Of a stretch of DNA of 9,339 bases, positions 1-6,232 are shown in pieces. Source of the stretch: an uncultured Pseudomonadota bacterium. GTDB lineage: Bacteria; Desulfobacterota_B; Binatia; UBA9968. Under the pieces are notes generated by a model. It was not told the origin of the DNA and did not search any database. It saw only the letters and a list, made by a program, of their open reading frames with translations. The DNA lies in contig CAMLCX010000167.1 of the NCBI GenBank assembly GCA_946478635.1, positions 1 through 9,339 on the forward strand, given 5' to 3'. How positions within the stretch are numbered: the first letter of the stretch is position 1; each line of letters begins with the position of its first letter. A program made the position numbers and the translations under genes.

Positions 1-29
1 CAGGGCCGTTAGCGAGTGGAAGCCGGAGC

Positions 30-53
30 AAGGGCGCAGCAAGCTGCGCCCTT
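30..53 (-). terminator. Strong hairpin downstream of the S8 peptidase gene, probable terminator
   Basis: A perfect 10-base inverted repeat (AAGGGCGCAG at 30-39 and CTGCGCCCTT at 44-53) surrounds a 4-base loop. It lies 38 bases beyond the peptidase stop codon, where the sigma/anti-sigma/peptidase transcript would be expected to end. Neither strand has a proper run of T after the stem, so it is not a textbook intrinsic terminator. It could instead be a transcript-stabilising 3' hairpin, or serve an unseen convergent gene to the left. Confidence 0.5.
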
Positions 54-91
54 AAGCGTCTTTGTGAGACTGGTGTGAGATCGCGATGGGG

Positions 92-1879
92 CTAAGGACA
101 GGGACTGGTCGGATCGACTTGCGCGATCGCCCGGCAGGCGTCGACTAAGCCGCTGCCGAACTCTTCGTCTTTGCCGGGCGCGCCGAGATCCTGCGCCGCT
201 TTCTCGAGAACGGCTTGCATATCTTGCGGCGTCAAACTGCCCCGCTGTTCGAGCAAGACAGCGATGGTGCCGGTGACGAACGCCGCAGCGAAGGACGTGC
301 CTGAAGAGATCGGCGAGCGAGTGCCCGGACCGATACTGACAATCTCGACACCCGGAGCGGCAACGTCGATGAACTTACCCCGGGTTGCCTGCTGGTAAAG
401 TTGCCGCGCCGCATCGATGGCGGTTACCGCGATGACGTTATCCAGCGCGGCGGGGTAGCGCGGCTGTCCCTTCGCCCCGTCGTTACCGGCAGCAGCAACG
501 ACGCTGATATGGCGCTTCACCGCTTCCTCCACCAACCGCGACACCAATTTATCCTGAGGCCCGCCGACGCTGAGGTTGATTACCTGCGCCGCCTTGGTGT
601 TGGCGAAGTCGATGCCCCGAGTGAGCGTAGAAGACCAGCATGTCCCTTCGATCCGTTGCGGCCTGTTGGCCTGGCAAGCCTTGATGGCAAGCAGGACAAC
701 ATTGGGCGCCACGCCTATCCCACTGTCCCGATCGGCGGCAATAATGCCGGCGAGCATAGTGCCGTGAACGTCCGCGCTCAGGCCTTTGCCGGTCATATCA
801 ACGGCTTCTTGTACTTTGCCTTTAAGTTCTGATCTCCCGGTATCGACGCCGGTATCGATGAGCGCGACTCGAACGCCCTTACCAGTCACGGTCGCGGGCA
901 GATTCCCCGCGCGAATCAGCTTGGGGCCGTAATAGAGCTGTTCCTGTTTTGACGTCGTTTGATAGATGAATTCCGGCTGGGACGATTCGACCCGGGCATC
1001 GGCCGCGAGTTCCGCCGATTTGGCCAGCGGGTCCAAGCCGTCGAGAATCGTGTATTCCACCAGACCGAGATTCACCGAGTCGATGGCGTTGACCGCGAGC
1101 AGCGTCAAATTGTGATCTGCCGCGATGGCTTGCGCCAAGGCCTGCATGGCCGCCAAATCGGCCAGCGGAATCGTCGCCAGAACGCGATTCACAACGAACT
1201 CGGGCGCCGGTTGGGCCGCCGGCGCCGAGGGATTCGCCGTCGGCGCGACCGCGGGCGCAGCCGGAGGTGCACTGCTCGAACCGCCGAACAACGCGCTGGC
1301 CAAACCGCTGAGCAGCGCTCCGCCGACCGCAATTCCAGCCCCTCGACCACCACCGCGATTGCCCCGGTCATCCCTACCGTATTCCGACTCTTCGCGGCGC
1401 TCCCCGCCGCCGCGTCCAACCGCCACGCTGGGAACGATTCCACCCGCCATCGTACCCAATAAGCCCGCCTTTTGCTCCGGCTCACTTGCCGGTCCAGGCG
1501 CGGTCGCAGAAACGGGAAGCGGCGCGGGCTCGCCCAGAATCGCCGAAACATCGATCTGATTAGCGCCATCCGCAAGCGTGATCAGCTCGAATACCGGAGC
1601 GCCGATGGGCTCGTAAAAATTTAGAATGTACTGACCGCTCGGCCAATTCCGGTCTTTCAATTGAAAAACGAGTTTGCCGTCGGTGTCGCGCTCTTTTGTC
1701 CGCGCCTCGGCTCGGTCCGACCGCTCTTCACCGACGATCGCAACTTTGGTATCGGCCGGCACTTTGGTCAGCGTGAGATCTTCGACTTCCGCGAGTATCA
1801 ATGCCGGCTGGGCGAGAGCAGAGAGAAAACAAATCGCCGCGGCTGCCGCTCGAAACGAATCTGAGCGCGCGTTTTGCAT
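92..1879 (-). CDS. Secreted S8 family (subtilisin-like) serine peptidase with propeptide and unusual N-terminal region
   Basis: A 595-residue endopeptidase predicted to be exported. The catalytic residues are intact: Asp342 (ALIDTGVD), His372 (DVHGTMLAG), oxyanion Asn466 (AAAGND) and Ser529 (SSGTSFAAA). Residues 1-30 look like a Sec signal peptide (Arg10, then an Ala/Leu core, likely cleavage near Ala30). Residues about 31-115 look like a beta-rich domain I cannot name. Residues 138-200 hold two Gly/Ala-rich hydrophobic stretches around an Arg/Gly/Glu-rich loop. An Ala/Pro linker (about 201-226) leads to a propeptide-like domain (about 227-310), then the catalytic domain to about 585. Cys402, Cys414, Cys582 and Cys594 could form disulphides. 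The ATG at 1879 is chosen because a strong GGGAGG ribosome site (1885-1890) lies 5 bases upstream and the signal peptide starts there. It follows the anti-sigma gene by 66 bases, so it is probably in the same operon. The family assignment is firm; the substrate is unknown. Confidence 0.93.
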   Translation of the reverse strand: MQNARSDSFRAAAAAICFLSALAQPALILAEVEDLTLTKVPADTKVAIVGEERSDRAEARTKERDTDGKLVFQLKDRNWPSGQYILNFYEPIGAPVFELITLADGANQIDVSAILGEPAPLPVSATAPGPASEPEQKAGLLGTMAGGIVPSVAVGRGGGERREESEYGRDDRGNRGGGRGAGIAVGGALLSGLASALFGGSSSAPPAAPAVAPTANPSAPAAQPAPEFVVNRVLATIPLADLAAMQALAQAIAADHNLTLLAVNAIDSVNLGLVEYTILDGLDPLAKSAELAADARVESSQPEFIYQTTSKQEQLYYGPKLIRAGNLPATVTGKGVRVALIDTGVDTGRSELKGKVQEAVDMTGKGLSADVHGTMLAGIIAADRDSGIGVAPNVVLLAIKACQANRPQRIEGTCWSSTLTRGIDFANTKAAQVINLSVGGPQDKLVSRLVEEAVKRHISVVAAAGNDGAKGQPRYPAALDNVIAVTAIDAARQLYQQATRGKFIDVAAPGVEIVSIGPGTRSPISSGTSFAAAFVTGTIAVLLEQRGSLTPQDMQAVLEKAAQDLGAPGKDEEFGSGLVDACRAIAQVDPTSPCP

Positions 1880-1884
1880 ATAAA

Positions 1885-1890
1885 CCTCCC
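1885..1890 (-). promoter_or_regulatory. Ribosome binding site of the S8 peptidase gene
   Basis: GGGAGG on the minus strand, 5 bases before the ATG. It is the strongest Shine-Dalgarno site in the sigma operon. It fixes the start codon and suggests the protease is translated well from its own site rather than by coupling. Confidence 0.8.
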
Positions 1891-1945
1891 TGGTTTTCTG
1901 GGCCCGGGCTGTGACAATCGCTTACGATCAAGCCCGGTTAACTCG

Positions 1946-2623
1946 CTATCCCTCTTTTTCCGCGAAGGTAATCAATTGCTGTTGGCCGCGCAGGTTTTGC
2001 ACCAGCCTGTCCAGTTCATCGGTATTTCCCGGCGCAATAGGCACCTCTACAGTATAAAGCCCTTGCGCCGAGGGGCCGGATACGATCTCGCCGCGAAACT
2101 CCCCCAGTAGCTTACGCAATTGTCCTTCGGTAATCGCCTCCTCAAAACCAATCTTGATCCGCGAACGGTCGCCGTGTCCTTGCTGGGTTCCGGACAATGT
2201 CGTGGATGGCTCCCGCTGCCAAAAAGAATAGCCGAGCCCGCCGGCCAAACCGATGATCACCAGGAATTGCGCCGCGACAACCGCTCGCGCAAGTGTCGGC
2301 ATGGGGCCGCACCAGCTAAACAAGGCGTCCGCGATACTGTCCCAGAAATCGCTCAACCAAGAATTGGTTTCTGCCCGGACCGATTGGCGCGCGCGCTCGA
2401 ATTCGTCGATCTGCGCCATAGCCTGCTTCATGCGCGCGTGAGAGGGCGCGGGCATTTCGTCGGCCGACTCGACGACCGCGAGCTGCAGCACCGCGAGCTG
2501 CTCGAGCTCCGCCATGCAAGGAGCACAGCTCGCCAGATGTTCGTTCACTTCACGCCGCTCGCGCTCGCTCAAAGTCGAGTTCACGTACCAGGGCAAGAGT
2601 TCGATCGCTTCCTGATGCGTCAT
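1946..2623 (-). CDS. Membrane-spanning zinc-finger (zf-HC2/ZAS type) anti-sigma factor
   Basis: A 225-residue protein expected to hold the neighbouring ECF sigma factor inactive at the inner membrane. The cytoplasmic N-terminus has the zinc anti-sigma motif H29-x3-C33-x2-C36. His3 sits 26 residues before His29, where the remaining zinc ligand of this family falls (a Cys in RsrA). Residues about 111-132 form one hydrophobic membrane helix. The last 90 residues would lie outside the membrane and show a beta-alpha-beta-alpha-beta pattern with a GPSAQGLYTVEVP strand and an ITFAE ending. An in-frame ATG exists at 2716, but 2623 is preferred: it overlaps the sigma stop as ATGA, has GGGAG 5 bases upstream, and puts His3 in the right place. 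The outer domain resembles subtilisin propeptides in pattern, which is my inference. Confidence 0.88.
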   Translation of the reverse strand: MTHQEAIELLPWYVNSTLSERERREVNEHLASCAPCMAELEQLAVLQLAVVESADEMPAPSHARMKQAMAQIDEFERARQSVRAETNSWLSDFWDSIADALFSWCGPMPTLARAVVAAQFLVIIGLAGGLGYSFWQREPSTTLSGTQQGHGDRSRIKIGFEEAITEGQLRKLLGEFRGEIVSGPSAQGLYTVEVPIAPGNTDELDRLVQNLRGQQQLITFAEKEG

Positions 2624-3201
2624 GCCGTCTCCCGCCGGATGCCCATTTTCTCCAGAATTTCCTGGAGCTGTTTCTTTGCGTAAAACATTCTCGTTTTCAC
2701 GGTATTGACCGGGCACTGCATAATGTCCGAGATCTCCTGGTACGATAACCCGTTGGTGAACGTCAGCTCCATGACCTCGCGGTGTTCCGGCGACAGCGCC
2801 TGGAGCGCCCGTTTGATCTTCTCTTTGAGATTCACCTGGGCGGCGCTCTCTTCCGGTGTGGCGCCTGGATCAGCTTCGTTAACGGCTGCCTCGATATCAA
2901 GGGTAGCCGGTTTCTTGGCTCGATATTCGTTCATGGCTTTGAAGTGTGCAATACCGAAGATCCACGTCGATACCTTAGAGAGCCCGCGAAATTCTCCGGC
3001 TTTTTTCCAAACCTCCACCAAAACATCATTGGTCAGTTCTTCAGCAACCTCCGTAGCGCTAACCAGCCGCATAAAATAGCGAAACAATCTTTTCTGGTAC
3101 TCACCATAAAGTTTTTCAAACGCGTCGCGATCACCCGCGGCGATTTGCTTAATCCACAGGGCGTCCGGCTCCCGCCCGATGTTCGTGCTGTCCATGTCCA
3201 T
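2620..3201 (-). CDS. ECF-type RNA polymerase sigma factor
   Basis: A 193-residue sigma factor that would direct RNA polymerase to a small regulon, probably including this operon. Region 2 spans about residues 24-93 (including ELTNDVLVEVWKKAGEF and STWIFGIAHFKAMNEYR, the core-binding and -10 recognition parts). A variable acidic linker follows (about 95-120). Region 4 spans about 125-180, with LSPEHREVMEL and a helix-turn-helix SYQEISDIMQCPVNTVKTRM for the -35 element. There is no region 1 or 3 and no C-terminal extension, as usual for ECF factors. It overlaps the anti-sigma gene by 4 bases (ATGA), implying translational coupling and roughly balanced synthesis. The ribosome site before the ATG at 3201 is weak (GAG about 6 bases upstream), and Met3 is an alternative start. 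The ECF subgroup cannot be assigned by eye. Confidence 0.93.
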   Translation of the reverse strand: MDMDSTNIGREPDALWIKQIAAGDRDAFEKLYGEYQKRLFRYFMRLVSATEVAEELTNDVLVEVWKKAGEFRGLSKVSTWIFGIAHFKAMNEYRAKKPATLDIEAAVNEADPGATPEESAAQVNLKEKIKRALQALSPEHREVMELTFTNGLSYQEISDIMQCPVNTVKTRMFYAKKQLQEILEKMGIRRETA

Positions 3202-3278
3202 AGGTCGCTCTGTTTCGCCGGCGTCATCCTTCCTACATGGCAGGTTCCCTGTCGATGAATAAGTCGCTGCCAGTTCGA

Positions 3279-3382
3279 GAAAGGTTCAAAAATGCTTTCT
3301 TCTATAGCAACCAGCCACGAGTTGGCAAGGATAATGCCTGGGGGCGTCCGTGAGGCGTGATCGAGCCGGTTTTGAACCTTTC
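3279..3382. repeat. Perfect 13-base inverted repeat flanking the sigma operon promoter
   Basis: GAAAGGTTCAAAA at 3279-3291 is the exact reverse complement of TTTTGAACCTTTC at 3370-3382, with 78 bases between. One arm lies just downstream of the predicted transcription start, the other about 80 bases upstream. This could be a paired operator (looping repression), a relic of an insertion, or a long-range RNA stem. Confidence 0.7.
3301..3328 (-). promoter_or_regulatory. Sigma70-like promoter with extended -10, driving the sigma/anti-sigma/peptidase operon
   Basis: On the minus strand, TTGCCA (3323-3328) is separated by 16 bases from TATAGA (3301-3306), with TGC directly before the -10 as an extended -10 element. 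Transcription would start near 3294, giving a leader of about 93 bases before the sigma ATG. This looks like a housekeeping promoter rather than the GAAC-type promoter expected for ECF autoregulation, so basal expression may be independent of the encoded sigma factor. Confidence 0.55.
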
Positions 3383-3427
3383 GCTGCTATCCCACACTCA
3401 CAGGATAGCTTCGCAAAACTGACACTA

Positions 3428-3475
3428 TTCGTGGCGAGCCTCGCACCGCCAAGACTCGAATGGGTCCGCCACGAA
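3428..3475. repeat. 9-base inverted repeat with 30-base loop
   Basis: TTCGTGGCG (3428-3436) and CGCCACGAA (3467-3475) are perfect reverse complements. The site lies beyond the 3' end of hydantoinase B and could fold in that transcript, but the loop is long and no T-tract follows. The role is unknown. Confidence 0.4.
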
Positions 3476-3588
3476 AGCTTGAGATATGAATCACCCGACG
3501 ATCAGGGATTGGTGGTCTATTGCGGGAGCGATATTCATGGAGTGATGGGCATAGCAAGCTACTCAAGAAGTAACCTTTGGCTGAATGG

Positions 3589-5259
3589 TCAATTGCTCCT
3601 TGGATAATCTGTCTTCGCCCGTTCCTTTGAAGCATAGCCCAACTCCACATCCCGTTTCACCGCCGACGGCTCGCGCTCGTCGGGCTCCCCGTAACCACCG
3701 CCGCCGGCCGTTAGAAATGTGACAGTCTCGCCGGGGTGAACCAGGAGATGGCTGAATTTCCCCGGCAGCTTTTCTTGCTTGCCGTTGCGCTGGATAATGG
3801 TTTCGTTGACGGCGCCTTGCTCCCCGCCAAGCAATCCCCAGGGTGGACATTTGATTCGATCCGTGTTGCGGCTCAGGTAAAAATCGTGCAGCGGTTTCAC
3901 TTTGACTTCGACGCCCAAGCCGCCGCGGAACTTCCCGGCGCCGCCGCTGTCCGGCCTGAAAGCATGGCATTCGTACAACAGAGGATAATACAGCTCCTGT
4001 AATTCGATGGGCGTGTTCTTAACGTCGCCTTGGCACATGGAAACCGCCGAAGCCGCGCCGTCCTCGAAGGGACGGCCGCCCCAACCACCGCCAATAATAT
4101 TCTGGCAGACGTAGCGCCGCCCGGTTTTGGGATTCATGCCGAAGATCGCGTAGCCGCCCATGTCGCCTTTGTGGGCCGCGGGAATGCGCTCGGGCAGCGC
4201 CGGCGCCAGGGCGCGCAGGATCGTGTCCAGCACTGTCGGCAGCGACAAACTCCAGCCGCCGATGGGCGCCGGGCGGCGCGCACTGAGTAATTTACCCGGC
4301 GGGAGAATCACCTTGAGCGCGCGGAAAGAACCTTCGTTGACTTCCCGCTGCGGCGACGTCAAAGATTTGAATGCCACCCGGGCGGCCGCCATGCCTCCCG
4401 ACGAACCGCAGTTGATAAAGCCCGGCACTTGATCGGCCACCTCGGAAAAATCGACGGTCAGCTCGTCACCGCGCACCTCGACTTTGACTTTGATCGGGAT
4501 TGTCTTGGTCATGTCACGACCATCGTCGTCGAGAAAAGACGACGCTTCGTAGACGCCATCCGGTATCGCGCGAACCGCGTCCCGCACGAGCTTGTCTGTC
4601 TGATCCCAGATCATTTCCACCGCTTCGGTGAAAATCTTACCGCCGTACTTGCGGCAAATTTGCTCGAGCCGTTCTTCACCCGTACGGCAGCAGGCGATTT
4701 GCGCCCGCAAGTCGCCGAGCGATGACTCCGGAAAGCGAATATTGTCTTCGATCAAGCGCAGCACTTCCGTGTTCGGCCGGCCTTCTTTATAAATCTTGAC
4801 CGAACGGACCTGCAGACCCTCTTCGTAAACGTCCCGCGTATTACTCGACCCGAATCCGGTGCTGCCGCCGCCGACATCGATCCAGTGTGCGCGCACAGCG
4901 AGAAAAGAAAGTAATTTCCCCTCCCAAAAGAACGGGGTATAGACCGCCATGTTGTTCAAATGCTGCCCGCAGATTTCCGGATGATTGACGAGAAACACAT
5001 CGCCTGGATGAATATCGTCCTTGCCGTAGACTTCGATGCCGTCCTGCACCGCCACGCCAAGATCGGCAAGAAAGATCGGCAACGCGCCTTCGTTCTGCGA
5101 CATCGTCCGCCCTTCGTCATCGAGCACCGCAACACAATAATCCTGCACTTCGTAGATCATCATGTTGTAGGCGGTCTTCTTCAGCACCGTCGACATTTCA
5201 TTGGCGGCGGCGCGCAGCGCGCAGCGGATGATTTCTACTGTGATGGGATCGATGGACAT
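3589..5259 (-). CDS. hyuB: Hydantoinase/oxoprolinase family protein, B subunit
   Basis: A 556-residue, full-length B-type subunit of the ATP-dependent hydantoinase/oxoprolinase family. Members cleave cyclic amides such as N-methylhydantoin, 5-oxoproline or caprolactam, or carboxylate ketones, together with an A subunit that phosphorylates the substrate. The N-terminal DPITVEIIRCALRAAANEM, the middle NEGSFRALKVILPPG, PPWGLLGG and the C-terminal AGGGGYGEP are all typical. The metal-site region is atypical: Asp40, His100 and His125 are present, but NDPY reads NHPE (92-95) and the usual HxxD reads HLNN (100-103). The ATG at 5259 gives the family's normal N-terminus, although the ribosome site is weak. 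The start is 75 bases after the nitroreductase stop. Its presumed partner lies about 2.7 kb upstream, separated by two genes. The substrate cannot be told from sequence. Confidence 0.92.
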   Translation of the reverse strand: MSIDPITVEIIRCALRAAANEMSTVLKKTAYNMMIYEVQDYCVAVLDDEGRTMSQNEGALPIFLADLGVAVQDGIEVYGKDDIHPGDVFLVNHPEICGQHLNNMAVYTPFFWEGKLLSFLAVRAHWIDVGGGSTGFGSSNTRDVYEEGLQVRSVKIYKEGRPNTEVLRLIEDNIRFPESSLGDLRAQIACCRTGEERLEQICRKYGGKIFTEAVEMIWDQTDKLVRDAVRAIPDGVYEASSFLDDDGRDMTKTIPIKVKVEVRGDELTVDFSEVADQVPGFINCGSSGGMAAARVAFKSLTSPQREVNEGSFRALKVILPPGKLLSARRPAPIGGWSLSLPTVLDTILRALAPALPERIPAAHKGDMGGYAIFGMNPKTGRRYVCQNIIGGGWGGRPFEDGAASAVSMCQGDVKNTPIELQELYYPLLYECHAFRPDSGGAGKFRGGLGVEVKVKPLHDFYLSRNTDRIKCPPWGLLGGEQGAVNETIIQRNGKQEKLPGKFSHLLVHPGETVTFLTAGGGGYGEPDEREPSAVKRDVELGYASKERAKTDYPRSN

Positions 5260-5283
5260 AGCTTGCCTAGAGAATTCTTTATC

Positions 5284-5310
5284 CGCAAAGAACGCAAAGG
5301 TCGCAAAAAT
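5284..5310. repeat. Three tandem 9-base units (CGCAAAGAA type)
   Basis: The units are CGCAAAGAA (5284-5292), CGCAAAGGT (5293-5301) and CGCAAAAAT (5302-5310), each starting with CGCAAA. They lie in the 75-base gap between the nitroreductase and hydantoinase B genes. From memory, similar CGCAAAG 9-mer arrays recur between genes in many uncultured soil bacteria; their function is unknown. Confidence 0.7.
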
Positions 5311-5334
5311 TAGAATGGCGCTCTAACTCACGCC

Positions 5335-6117
5335 TCACACCTTTTTTGGCTCTTCCTTCCCCACATACGACTGCCGGTAAGTCTGCAATGTCTTGCCGCG
5401 CAGCTCGTAGAGAAACTGAATGATGCGCTCGTTGCTCATGAATTTATCCTGCTCATAGTGATCGTGATGCACGATTTCATCAAGTGATCGGCGCACGCCT
5501 TCCGATGGTTGCACTGCCGGATATCCGATAGGAATGATCAGATACAACATCATCAAATCGGGCACGCCGAGAACTTTCTTGAACGGCTCCTGGACGTGAA
5601 TCGTCACCCATTGTGTTGCCAGTCCGAGCGACACCGCCGCCAGGTGCATGAACGTGCAGGTGTTGGCCAAGCCGTCGGTGAGATGGGATTGATCGCGGCC
5701 GAAGGTGTGGGCGCCCTGCACCGTGCCCCATTGGCGCCGGCCGTCGCCGACGACGACGATCAGGGCCGGCGCTTCCGACCACCCAGCTCCACGGCGCTGG
5801 CGCTCCACGGCCTCATCAGCCGTCATCTGATAAGCCGGATGGCGCAGCTCGAAGACGCGCTGCTGCTCCATCCAGTAAATAAAATCGGTGTTGTCCTCTG
5901 AGTAGCAGCGGAAAAGATCCTTTTTGACTTTTGGATCTTTGACGACGATGTACTCCCATGGTTGCGAGTTGGCACCCGACATCGCCCAGCGGCCCGCTTC
6001 GAGAATTTTTTCGACGTAACCATCCGGGATCGGATCCGGTTTAAGCTTGCGCACGCTCGAGCGGCGTCGAATGATGTCATAGAGTAAATCGTAACCAGGG
6101 GTTGAGTCTGCGTCCAT
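5335..6117 (-). CDS. Nitroreductase family FMN-dependent oxidoreductase
   Basis: A 260-residue cytoplasmic flavoprotein of the nitroreductase fold, which usually binds FMN as a dimer and uses NAD(P)H to reduce nitro groups, quinones or other acceptors. The N-terminal phosphate-binding signature RRRSSVRK (17-24), the SGANSQPWEY segment (47-56), a central LGLATQW and the late LIIPIGYP all match. At 260 residues it is somewhat longer than minimal members, with an acidic/aromatic insertion around 70-110 (FRCYSEDNTDFIYWM onward) and an extended C-terminus after the core. The ATG at 6117 is supported by a strong GGAGG ribosome site 6 bases upstream. It probably has its own promoter (6155-6184) and may be cotranscribed with hydantoinase B. 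The substrate is unknown; the context suggests small-molecule degradation. Confidence 0.9.
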   Translation of the reverse strand: MDADSTPGYDLLYDIIRRRSSVRKLKPDPIPDGYVEKILEAGRWAMSGANSQPWEYIVVKDPKVKKDLFRCYSEDNTDFIYWMEQQRVFELRHPAYQMTADEAVERQRRGAGWSEAPALIVVVGDGRRQWGTVQGAHTFGRDQSHLTDGLANTCTFMHLAAVSLGLATQWVTIHVQEPFKKVLGVPDLMMLYLIIPIGYPAVQPSEGVRRSLDEIVHHDHYEQDKFMSNERIIQFLYELRGKTLQTYRQSYVGKEEPKKV

Positions 6118-6123
6118 TGTGAA

Positions 6124-6128
6124 CCTCC
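6124..6128 (-). promoter_or_regulatory. Ribosome binding site of the nitroreductase gene
   Basis: GGAGG on the minus strand, 6 bases before the ATG at 6117. It decides the start codon and is far stronger than the sites of the neighbouring MmgE/PrpD and hydantoinase B genes. Confidence 0.8.
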
Positions 6129-6130
6129 AA

Positions 6131-6142
6131 AAGAAGCTTCTT
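6131..6142. promoter_or_regulatory. 12-base perfect palindrome in the nitroreductase leader, possible operator
   Basis: AAGAAGCTTCTT is its own reverse complement. It lies 2 bases upstream of the ribosome site and about 12 bases downstream of the putative -10. That position suits a dimeric repressor, but palindromes of this length can arise by chance and no regulator gene is nearby. Confidence 0.3.
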
Positions 6143-6154
6143 CGTCAGTTAGAG

Positions 6155-6184
6155 TCTATATCGCACGCGCCACGCATGCTTCAA
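6155..6184 (-). promoter_or_regulatory. Candidate promoter for nitroreductase (and hydantoinase B)
   Basis: On the minus strand, TTGAAG (6179-6184) and TATAGA (6155-6160) are separated by 18 bases. Each matches 4 of 6 consensus bases, so this is a plausible but unproven sigma70-type promoter. The leader would be about 30 bases. Confidence 0.35.
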
Positions 6185-6232
6185 TCACGAATCACCGTCT
6201 TTCAATGTAAGTCTTTGGCGGCGGGTCTTCTA

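Larger units (their letters stand above)
3202..3588. other. 387-base intergenic region between hydantoinase B and the sigma operon
   Basis: I see no convincing gene here. It holds the sigma operon promoter (3301-3328), the 13-base inverted repeat around it, and a second inverted repeat at 3428-3475. An 85-codon open frame on the plus strand (3350-3607) lacks a recognisable family and runs into the hydantoinase B gene. The downstream signals of hydantoinase B must also lie here, but no T-tract terminator is obvious. Confidence 0.7.

Noticed and set aside
959..1559. Long plus-strand open frames across the peptidase gene
   Set aside because: They are Arg/Ala/Pro-rich shadows of a GC-rich gene whose opposite frame has an intact catalytic triad.
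1820..1879. Lipoprotein signal at Cys17 of the peptidase
   Set aside because: AAIC is preceded by only six residues after Arg10 and lacks the usual Leu-x-x-Cys lipobox. A normal signal peptide cleaved near Ala30 fits better.
2624..2716. Longer anti-sigma reading frame starting at the ATG ending at 2716
   Set aside because: The extra 31 residues overlap the sigma gene and are low-complexity. The ATGA overlap at 2620-2623, its ribosome site and the zinc-ligand spacing from His3 all favour the shorter start.
3033..3227. Open frame beginning upstream of the sigma ATG in another frame
   Set aside because: It has a GGAAGG run touching its ATG with no spacer, and its protein resembles nothing. The overlapping sigma-factor frame has strong family signatures.
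3350..3607. 85-codon open frame on the plus strand in the intergenic region
   Set aside because: I recognise no family, see no clear ribosome site, and its end overlaps the 3' end of the hydantoinase B gene. The region is better explained by promoter and repeat signals.
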